Shown in pieces: positions 1 to 5,188 of a stretch of DNA of 5,188 nt. Each line of letters begins with the position of its first letter. Within the stretch, counting starts at the first letter, position 1. This stretch comes from SYFY01 sp043719475 (lineage in GTDB: Bacteria > Pseudomonadota > Gammaproteobacteria > Pseudomonadales > Azotimanducaceae). Below the pieces are notes generated by a model. It did no database searches and had not been told where the DNA came from. It was given only the letters and a program-made list of their open reading frames with translations. Both the position numbers and the translations under genes were made by a program. The stretch is from positions 1 to 5,188 of the forward strand of contig JAYSTS010000207.1 of assembly GCA_043719475.1 (NCBI GenBank). The letters run 5' to 3'.

Positions 1-1449
1 GTTGGGCGTGGTACCACCCAGCGGCAGACTGGTGTAGTTCACCGTGGACGTGTTGGTAATTTGTAAACCTTCGGACAACCCTGCGTTGGTGGTCGCAAAG
101 TAGCGTACTTCGCAGACTTCCCCGGTCGGTAAACCAGCAAACGAGATTCTTAAGCCTGTACCATTCGGATCGGCGTCATCGATCACCAGACTCGCCGCAG
201 TACAGGGTTCACCACCCGGTGCAGCAGGCGGTTGAGGACCGGTGATTCCGCTCAGCCCGTCGTAGGTCAGATTGGCTGGCAGCACATCACCCAGGACGAT
301 GTCGTACGCATTTTCTGTGCTGGTTCCATCGTGGCGAATAGTGACGACGTACTCAACACGGCTTCCAGACGCAACCAAGGGCTGAACCACATCTTTAGTG
401 ATCGTGAGAACAGGTTCGTGGTGAACGGCATTGGCTGCGCCGGAATTGGTGGTGGCACGCGTCGTCGTTACCGAGGCGACATTGGGGAGCACTGTGTTCG
501 CAGTGGTGTCACCCACAACACGCGCATTGAATTCAAGGACGATCAATTCAAGATCGCCGTCGTGTTCGGTGTTCAGCAGATTGCCGAAGTCGAACACCGG
601 ATCACTGCCCGAGCCCACACCGCCACTTGCAGGTGCAATCACACAGTCCAGACCAAGCGTCGACAGATCCGTGTTCTGATCGCCAACACGCGCCGGCGTG
701 CCACTGCCACAAACCAGCCCTGATGCCTGCATATCAGCACCACTATCCGACACCAGCCCGACCAGTGTCCGGCTACCCGAGACGTAGGCCAGACCCGTTG
801 GCAACAGATCGGTCAACGTAAAGCCCTGTGCAGATCCTTGTAGCACATCGATCCGCACCCGATAGCGGACAATTTCACCAACAACCAGATGCAGCGGATT
901 GTCGACAGCACTGGTGTGCGCTTCTGAACTGGTCGTGAAACTCTTCTGCAATGGTATCTGACGGGTGCTCACGGTATCCGTGCCGAGCATTGCCGGCAGC
1001 GTCGGGCCACCCAGGGAGTTGGCCCAGACGGCAGACGCCTGATTGGTATAGGTGCTACTGTCCAGAATCGTGGTCTCGAGATTACAACGAACATCGAGCA
1101 CTACGTTATCGCCCGGATCCAGCGCGTTCGGCGTGAAACCACCGAAGCTGGTAAACGTGTATCCACCAACAAACGGATCGCCCACCCCACTGCCACCTGT
1201 CGTGCCGTTCAGCAGGCAGTTCTGGAATTCCGGAGGTTGGGTATCGGTAACAACAAGATCGAATGCGGGTGAATCACCGATGTTGGTGACGGTGATATCC
1301 CAGGACGCAAGGTCGCCGGCTTCCCGATTGGTGTCCGCACTGGTGGTCACCACGCTGACTGTAAGGTTCGAGGCAGCGTGCCCCAGCCCCGACCAGGCGA
1401 GTCCACCCAGGCTCAGAAACGCAATCAGCAATCCGCAGCAGGTACGCAT
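1..1449 (-). CDS. Secreted DUF11/isopeptide-type repeat surface protein (C-terminus beyond the window)
   Basis: An uninterrupted frame of 483 codons runs from the ATG at 1449 to the left edge with no stop, so the protein is partial. Residues 1-26 look like a Sec signal peptide: one Arg, a hydrophobic stretch (LLIAFLSLGGLAW) and a likely cut after GHAA. Three beta-rich repeats follow, at about 27-163, 165-345 and 347 to the edge. Each carries the DUF11-like pattern of a 'V/Y-x-V-x-N/R' strand, a 'T/G-D-x-L/Q-P' turn (VVTDTQP, LTDLLPTGL, LGDVLPANL) and an Asn-containing last strand (YTNQASA, PNVASV, ITNTSTV). Each repeat has two cysteines (78/122, 247/269, 416/446). Such proteins are usually exported, and many are large adhesins or stalk-like surface proteins; that role is inferred here. 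An in-frame TGA at 1501-1503 limits the start. ATG 1449 is the first ATG after it, with a weak GGATGG about 9 bases upstream. No anchor or sorting signal is visible in this part. Confidence 0.85.
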   Translation of the reverse strand, partial: MRTCCGLLIAFLSLGGLAWSGLGHAASNLTVSVVTTSADTNREAGDLASWDITVTNIGDSPAFDLVVTDTQPPEFQNCLLNGTTGGSGVGDPFVGGYTFTSFGGFTPNALDPGDNVVLDVRCNLETTILDSSTYTNQASAVWANSLGGPTLPAMLGTDTVSTRQIPLQKSFTTSSEAHTSAVDNPLHLVVGEIVRYRVRIDVLQGSAQGFTLTDLLPTGLAYVSGSRTLVGLVSDSGADMQASGLVCGSGTPARVGDQNTDLSTLGLDCVIAPASGGVGSGSDPVFDFGNLLNTEHDGDLELIVLEFNARVVGDTTANTVLPNVASVTTTRATTNSGAANAVHHEPVLTITKDVVQPLVASGSRVEYVVTIRHDGTSTENAYDIVLGDVLPANLTYDGLSGITGPQPPAAPGGEPCTAASLVIDDADPNGTGLRISFAGLPTGEVCEVRYFATTNAGLSEGLQITNTSTVNYTSLPLGGTTPN

Positions 1450-1508
1450 GTGCAAAGGCCATCCATGGCTGAATTGAAATGAATCGCGGCGATCGTCCTG
1501 TCACCGCT

Positions 1509-1550
1509 CTACGTCAGATTAATGACGCTTTTGAGCAACGCGAGCGTCAT
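1509..1550 (-). other. Tiny ORF (13 codons), possible second leader peptide
   Basis: This ORF would encode MTLALLKSVINLT and end at TAG. Its ATG overlaps the stop of the preceding 10-codon ORF as ATGA, the same kind of junction seen between the oxidase and the amidase. It has no strong ribosome site of its own, so translation would depend on coupling. It lies about 60 bases before the DUF11 gene and in a different frame from it. The arms of an inverted repeat (1522-1529 and 1543-1550) fall inside it. It may be chance. No family is recognised. Confidence 0.2.
1522..1550. repeat. Inverted repeat, 8-bp perfect arms, 13-base spacer
   Basis: ATGACGCT at 1522-1529 pairs perfectly with AGCGTCAT at 1543-1550. 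There is no T-run on either side, so it does not look like an intrinsic terminator. Its place about 73-101 bases before the DUF11 start fits an operator or an RNA hairpin in the leader. Related TGACG/CGTCA half-sites occur nearby at 1569-1574 (GCGTCA) and 1512-1516 (CGTCA). Confidence 0.4.
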
Positions 1551-1579
1551 CCCATCGAAGTGTAGACGGCGTCACGCAT
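1547..1579 (-). other. Tiny ORF (10 codons) with a strong Shine-Dalgarno, possible leader peptide
   Basis: The ORF reads MRDAVYTSMG and then TGA. A near-perfect AGGAGG at 1584-1589 sits 4 bases ahead of the ATG. This is the best ribosome site in the intergenic region and clearly better than the one in front of the DUF11 gene it precedes. It could be a leader peptide controlling the downstream gene, the 5' stub of a lost gene, or coincidence. The peptide is too short for family assignment. Confidence 0.3.
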
Positions 1580-1583
1580 GAGC

Positions 1584-1589
1584 CCTCCT
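1584..1589 (-). promoter_or_regulatory. Strong Shine-Dalgarno (AGGAGG) in the intergenic leader
   Basis: On the minus strand AGGAGG is followed by GCTC and then ATG (1579). The match to the anti-Shine-Dalgarno is full, and the spacing is slightly short. It serves only the 10-codon ORF and is too far from the DUF11 ATG at 1449 to serve that gene directly. Confidence 0.4.
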
Positions 1590-1591
1590 GT

Positions 1592-1617
1592 TTTACAGTC
1601 GGGGTTTACAGTCGAGG
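1592..1617. repeat. Tandem 13-bp direct repeat, two copies
   Basis: TTTACAGTCGGGG (1592-1604) is followed directly by TTTACAGTCGAGG (1605-1617), with 12 of 13 bases identical. On the minus strand it lies just upstream of the AGGAGG/mini-ORF, between the amidase stop and the leader. It could be a double protein-binding site or a small slippage duplication. The reverse complement carries two TGTAAA hexamers, weakly like a -10 box, but no convincing -35 partner was found. Confidence 0.55.
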
Positions 1618-1644
1618 TGGGGTCGAACGAAAACTCGCCGCCGA

Positions 1645-3039
1645 TCAGCCGATTCGGCTGTATGGCATCGGCGAGAGTGAAAATTCCAGGGCGCTGCCAA
1701 TCCTTACCAGATCAGCCTCCCGGAAGCGCTGCCCAACAAGCTGAATGGAAGTTGGCAGGCCTGCGGCCAGACCGGTCGGCAACGTGAGGGTTGGATGTCC
1801 CGAATAGTTGAAGGGTGCAGTGAAGGTGGTGAACGCAACACCGGCTTGGCGAGTTGCGGTACGGGCGTTCATGTCGGCCAGTGAAGGCACCGGACCCACC
1901 AGGTTCGGCGTGATCAGTGCATGCACGTCACTGAGCATGATATCCAGTTCGGTCCGAAAACGATTGCGCACCATTTCGATATCATCATACGCACTCTCGT
2001 TTACCGACAGACCAAGGTCCAGCAGGCCAGCCAGCACAGGACCATAGTCCTTCCGCCGAACCGGAAAGTACTGCGCATGAGCCTGTGCGCACTCGCGGGC
2101 GCACGTCACCACCCACTTGCTGACCAGCACGTGATATTCGGCTGGCATCACAACTTCCCGCACAGTCGCGCCGAGTTGAATGCACTGCAGAGCGGCGTCT
2201 CGAATCGCCTGACAGACCGATTGATCCACTCCAGTTTCGGCGTAGTGCCAGTCCACAGCCAGTACGACGCCCTGCAACGACTGGCTCTGAGCCGCGACAT
2301 AGTTGGGAACTGCAAGATCAGAAGTGGTTCGATCACGTGGATCGAAGCCTGCAATCACACCAAGCAAACGAGCGGCGTCCGCCACGTTACGTGTCATCGG
2401 TCCGATATGGTCAAGGCTTTCCGCCAACGGAAACGCACCGAAGCGACTAACCCGCCCATAGGTGGGCTTGAGTCCGACCACGCCACAACTGGCGGACGGG
2501 AAGCGGATGGAACCACCCGTGTCGGTGCCCAGTGCGCCATAACAGAGCCGTGCAGCAACTGCGACCCCGGAACCGGATGAAGAGACACCTGACCAATGAT
2601 CGGCATCCCACGGGTTCCGTGGTGGATCAATATCGGGATGATGGGCAGAAAAAGCGCCCTCGGTGAGCTGCGTCCTGCCAATGATGACGGCGCCGGCCTG
2701 TTCAAGTCGTTCAACCACTGTGGCAGTGGTGGACGGTCGAAAGTCCGCCATCACCCGAGTACCACTGGCAACAGGTTCGCCAGCCATGAATAACAGATCC
2801 TTGGCTGCCACCGGCACACCATGCAGGGCACCGAGCGGCTTGCCATCCTTGCGGTTCAAATCCAGTTGTCGAGCCCGTTCCAGTGCTGCGTCAACTCTGA
2901 CCGTCGCATACGCCTTGTAGCGTGGATCGAGCGTCGTGATGCGATCGATCATATGTCCCGTCACGGCTTCAGCCGTCAAAGCGCCACTCCTCATGTGCTG
3001 ACACACTTCGGTCAGGGACTGTTCATGAAGATTGTTCAT
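1645..3039 (-). CDS. Amidase-signature (AS) family hydrolase
   Basis: A full-length 464-residue enzyme, close to the usual size for single-domain AS amidases. These hydrolyse carboxamides with a Ser-cisSer-Lys triad, usually in the cytoplasm; no signal peptide is present. All three residues are visible: Lys80 in GVPVAAKDL, Ser153 in GVSSSGSG, and nucleophile Ser177 in GTDTGGSIRFPS. Ser153 and Ser177 are 24 residues apart, as in FAAH (S217/S241). KPTYGRVSRFG (191-201) and the C-terminal FTAPFNYSGHPTLTLPTG / GLPTSIQLVG block (406-436) are also typical. The serine-rich motif departs from the usual GGSSGGS. A GatA role is unlikely because no gatB or gatC lies nearby in the window; substrate unknown. 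The ATG overlaps the upstream oxidase stop as ATGA and has no clear Shine-Dalgarno, so translation is probably coupled. Family call is firm, specificity is open. Confidence 0.93.
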   Translation of the reverse strand: MNNLHEQSLTEVCQHMRSGALTAEAVTGHMIDRITTLDPRYKAYATVRVDAALERARQLDLNRKDGKPLGALHGVPVAAKDLLFMAGEPVASGTRVMADFRPSTTATVVERLEQAGAVIIGRTQLTEGAFSAHHPDIDPPRNPWDADHWSGVSSSGSGVAVAARLCYGALGTDTGGSIRFPSASCGVVGLKPTYGRVSRFGAFPLAESLDHIGPMTRNVADAARLLGVIAGFDPRDRTTSDLAVPNYVAAQSQSLQGVVLAVDWHYAETGVDQSVCQAIRDAALQCIQLGATVREVVMPAEYHVLVSKWVVTCARECAQAHAQYFPVRRKDYGPVLAGLLDLGLSVNESAYDDIEMVRNRFRTELDIMLSDVHALITPNLVGPVPSLADMNARTATRQAGVAFTTFTAPFNYSGHPTLTLPTGLAAGLPTSIQLVGQRFREADLVRIGSALEFSLSPMPYSRIG

Positions 3040-4430
3040 GACACGCGATCAAACACTTTGCCGGCATTGAGCAGCCCTTTTGGGTCTAGCGCGTTCTTGA
3101 GTGTGCGCATCAAGCCAATTTCATCGGCGCTGCGAGACACGCCCAACCAGGCTTTCTTTTCGAGCCCCACGCCGTGTTCGGCTGACACCGATCCGCCGAT
3201 ATCGCGCAGCGGTTCATACACGCAGCTTTCGACCCGCTGCCGATGTTCCGGCCCGCCGGCACCAACGCCAATCACAAAGTGGAGGTTGCCATCGCCCATA
3301 TGCCCGAACGTGAAATTGGTGTACGTGCCATAACCTTCCGCAAGCCGTCGATTGACTTCGTTGACATAGGCTTCCATGCGCGACAGTCGCAGACTCACGT
3401 CAAACGTAAACGAGGGCGAATAACGGAACGTCTGCTCAACATCATCGCGCATACCCCAGAGCTGCAAGCGCTGCGCTTCGGAACTGGCGATTACGGCATC
3501 GGCAATCAGGCCCGATTCATAAGCCGCTTCGAGCGCTGATTGCACAACCGCTTCATCGGCGCCCAAAGCCTCGATCAGCACATAAAACGGAAACGTCTGC
3601 GGCAGCGGTGGCTGACTCTTCGCAGGCGCAGTCGTCACCAGCGTGTAGAAGTTGTTCCACATGACTTCAAACGCCGACAACGTACCGCCGGTTCGTGCGT
3701 CCATCATCTTCAGCAGCTGACCAAGCTTCTCAAAGCTCTCGACAGCGACGAACAGAGTGGACTGCGTGGTTGGCTTTTCACGGAGCCGCACGACCGCACG
3801 GGTAACAATTCCCAGACTGCCTTCCGTGCCAATGAACAACTGCTTGAGATCGTAGCCTGCGTTGTTCTTGATCATGCGATTCATCGAACTGACCACGGTG
3901 CCATCCGCGAGCACCGCTTCCAGGCCGAGGATCATGTCCCGCGTCATGCCATAGCGGATCACCCGATTGCCACCGGCATTGGTGGAAATATTGCCGCCGA
4001 TGGTGCAACTGCCGCGACCACCCAGATCGAGGGGATACATCAGTCCCTGCGCATCGGCTGCCTCCTGCAGGGTTTGCAGAATCACACCAGCCTGCACGAC
4101 GGCCGTTCGGTCGATCGCATCGATCTCTTCGATGACGTTCATGCGTTCCAGCGAAATCACCACATCATCGGGCGACGTATCGCTGCCATGGACCAGGCCG
4201 GTCAATCCGCCATGTGCGATGACACGCTGGTTATGCGCATTGCAGATGGCCATAGCGCGGCTAACCTCCTGCGTCGAGCGTGCCCGCACCAGGGCTTTGG
4301 CCGTTATGGTGTCACGGCGCCAGATACCGGCCGAACGACCGTGTACGTCATCCCCCGTCAACACCACATCCTTGCCGAGTTCGGCGCGTAACGTGTCGAC
4401 CACTTTGTCGCCAGTTGTCGTCATGTTCAT
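3036..4430 (-). CDS. FAD-binding D-2-hydroxyacid dehydrogenase (D2HGDH / GlcD-like, VAO/PCMH fold)
   Basis: 464 residues, a normal length for FAD enzymes that oxidise D-2-hydroxyacids (D-2-hydroxyglutarate, D-lactate and relatives) to 2-oxoacids and pass electrons to a carrier. The PCMH FAD domain spans about 40-217, with HGGLTGLVHGS (73-83), the flavin-binding PLDLGGRGSCTIGGN (133-147) plus NAGG, and YDLKQLFIGTEGSLGIVT (193-210). The C-terminal cap carries GHMGDGNLH (376-384) and SAEHG (416-420). His377, His384 and Glu418 match in spacing the metal-binding His/His/Glu of human D2HGDH. R328 (LWGMRDD) probably holds the substrate carboxylate. The start is ATG 4430: AAGGGAG lies 5 bases upstream and it directly follows the methyltransferase TGA. 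A second ATG two codons on is less likely. The 3' end overlaps the amidase. The pocket lysine expected in a 'KYD' motif appears as Thr342, so the substrate may not be 2-hydroxyglutarate. Confidence 0.92.
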   Translation of the reverse strand: MNMTTTGDKVVDTLRAELGKDVVLTGDDVHGRSAGIWRRDTITAKALVRARSTQEVSRAMAICNAHNQRVIAHGGLTGLVHGSDTSPDDVVISLERMNVIEEIDAIDRTAVVQAGVILQTLQEAADAQGLMYPLDLGGRGSCTIGGNISTNAGGNRVIRYGMTRDMILGLEAVLADGTVVSSMNRMIKNNAGYDLKQLFIGTEGSLGIVTRAVVRLREKPTTQSTLFVAVESFEKLGQLLKMMDARTGGTLSAFEVMWNNFYTLVTTAPAKSQPPLPQTFPFYVLIEALGADEAVVQSALEAAYESGLIADAVIASSEAQRLQLWGMRDDVEQTFRYSPSFTFDVSLRLSRMEAYVNEVNRRLAEGYGTYTNFTFGHMGDGNLHFVIGVGAGGPEHRQRVESCVYEPLRDIGGSVSAEHGVGLEKKAWLGVSRSADEIGLMRTLKNALDPKGLLNAGKVFDRVS

Positions 4431-5188
4431 TCAGACTCCCTTTTCAGCGGTCACAAGAAACTGGGGCAGGCAGAACAGAAACCGGCCGTCAGGGACGGCA
4501 GCTCGCGCCTCATCAAGCATGGCTGTAACCTCTGCAGACGGCATCGTATTGAATGTCCTGATATAACCGCTCATGTTGGTTAACACATTGAGCCCGTTGC
4601 CAAGCTGATCCGGTGCCACGGACATCCGTACTTTGGCCGAGCCGAAACCAGCGGTTCGCAACGCCCCCGCCGCCTTGCGTCCAATGAAGGGCTCCTTGAA
4701 CGCCGGTGACGCCGCTAGAAAAAATGCATCGGTGCGTGTCTTGCCCCATGGCTCGACCAGCACAAAACCCCAATCGCTGTCGATCACATGAGCGCGTCCA
4801 ACTGGTTTGGTGACGCGGAATACCTCGGCCAGCGTGCCCGCAAGATTGGGTACGTACTCGAGCACATTTTTCATGATGACACGATCAAACGTGGCATCTG
4901 GGAATGGCAATCGATGATCATTCACGTGGTGAAAATTGACGTTATCCATCGTGACCGCGCGACCATTCGCGTCTTCGACGAACCGGACATTGATGTCGAC
5001 CCCATCAACCCTGCCCTGGGGTCCAACCTGACCGGCCAGCCCGATCGCAAAAAAGCCGGGGCCACAGCCAATATCAAGCACCCGCTGGCCGGCTTTGAGT
5101 TCTGCGCCTTCCAGCAACGCCAGTTGCGCATCGCGCCAGACGAACATCTGTTCATAACGTGAGATGCGCTCGTCTTCGATCTCGCGCC
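4431..5188 (-). CDS. Class I SAM-dependent methyltransferase (N-terminus beyond the window)
   Basis: The frame is open from the right edge to TGA at 4431-4433, giving 251 visible residues. An internal ATG at 5147 could be taken as the start. However, the 13 codons before it (REIEDERISRYEQ) continue without a stop and read as ordinary protein, and that ATG has no Shine-Dalgarno, so the true start is probably beyond 5188. Counting from the first visible residue, motif I is VLDIGCGPGF (36-45), the ribose-binding acidic residue is D64 in VDGVDIN, and LPFPDATFDRVIMKNVLEYV (93-112) covers motifs II-III. The next element, FRVTKPVGRAHVIDSDWG (123-140), has Val where KPGGR is usual. It resembles UbiE-like and small-molecule methyltransferases. 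The acceptor cannot be read from the sequence. It is cytoplasmic, first in the visible operon, and its last codons contain the ribosome site of the oxidase. Confidence 0.88.
   Translation of the reverse strand, partial: REIEDERISRYEQMFVWRDAQLALLEGAELKAGQRVLDIGCGPGFFAIGLAGQVGPQGRVDGVDINVRFVEDANGRAVTMDNVNFHHVNDHRLPFPDATFDRVIMKNVLEYVPNLAGTLAEVFRVTKPVGRAHVIDSDWGFVLVEPWGKTRTDAFFLAASPAFKEPFIGRKAAGALRTAGFGSAKVRMSVAPDQLGNGLNVLTNMSGYIRTFNTMPSAEVTAMLDEARAAVPDGRFLFCLPQFLVTAEKGV
4436..4442 (-). promoter_or_regulatory. Shine-Dalgarno for the FAD oxidoreductase, inside the methyltransferase gene
   Basis: AAGGGAG on the minus strand lies 5 bases before ATG 4430 and within the Lys-Gly-Val end of the methyltransferase. 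It decides the start at 4430 over the ATG at 4424 and allows terminating ribosomes to reinitiate on the next gene. Confidence 0.6.

Noticed and set aside
232..723. A 163-codon plus-strand open frame opposite the DUF11 gene
   Set aside because: The minus-strand frame is continuous through the whole region and gives a coherent secreted repeat protein; the plus frame has no recognisable features.
1274..1504. A minus-strand frame starting at GTG 1504 that overlaps the DUF11 start
   Set aside because: It is in a different frame from the repeat protein, lacks a signal peptide or domain, and ends early inside the real gene.
1450..1644. A sigma-70 promoter for the DUF11 gene
   Set aside because: TGTAAA hexamers and a TTGCTC were seen, but no -35/-10 pair with 16-18 base spacing was convincing.
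1646..1660. Short palindrome CAGCCGATTCGGCTG at the amidase stop, as an intrinsic terminator
   Set aside because: The stem is only 6-7 pairs with a minimal loop, it includes the last codons, and no T-run follows directly on the minus strand.
1921..2580. A 219-codon plus-strand open frame antisense to the amidase
   Set aside because: No domain or ribosome site is apparent, and the opposite strand encodes a complete amidase with its catalytic triad.
3540..4391. A 283-codon plus-strand open frame antisense to the FAD dehydrogenase
   Set aside because: It is rich in Arg, His and Gln with no recognisable domain, and lies wholly opposite a gene with clear FAD and metal-binding motifs. It is a by-product of the codon use of the opposite strand.
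4431..5147. The methyltransferase taken as complete from ATG 5147
   Set aside because: The frame continues upstream to the window edge with protein-like sequence (SRYEQ before MFVWR), and there is no Shine-Dalgarno before 5147, so the gene is treated as 5' partial.

Overview
The window reads as a piece of a bacterial chromosome with dense minus-strand gene content and moderately high GC. The protein families (amidase-signature enzyme, FAD-linked D-2-hydroxyacid dehydrogenase of the D2HGDH type, SAM methyltransferase, DUF11-type secreted repeat protein) and the tight gene packing suggest a Pseudomonadota-like bacterium, perhaps environmental. The sequence alone does not fix the genus. No tRNA, rRNA, CRISPR array, IS element or phage gene was seen.

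Layout, in the direction of transcription (right to left, all genes on the minus strand): (1) 5188-4431, a class I SAM-dependent methyltransferase whose 5' end lies beyond the right edge; (2) 4430-3036, an FAD-binding oxidoreductase of the D-2-hydroxyglutarate/D-lactate dehydrogenase family; (3) 3039-1645, an amidase-signature hydrolase; (4) an intergenic segment of about 195 bases (1450-1644) with a 13-bp tandem repeat, a strong Shine-Dalgarno in front of two tiny overlapping ORFs, and an 8-bp inverted repeat; (5) 1449-1, a signal-peptide-bearing surface or secreted protein built of DUF11/isopeptide-type beta-sandwich repeats, running off the left edge.

Genes 1-3 form an operon in which the reading frames touch: the methyltransferase stop directly abuts the oxidase ATG, and the oxidase stop overlaps the amidase ATG as ATGA. 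The three products are probably made together and may act on one substrate class. One possible scheme is amide hydrolysis giving a D-2-hydroxyacid that the FAD enzyme oxidises, but the sequence does not prove it. The DUF11 gene is probably a separate unit, because a leader-like intergenic region precedes it. I see no clearly new defence or mobile system here. The least explained parts are the leader region 1509-1617 and the regular cysteine and lysine pattern of the DUF11 repeats.
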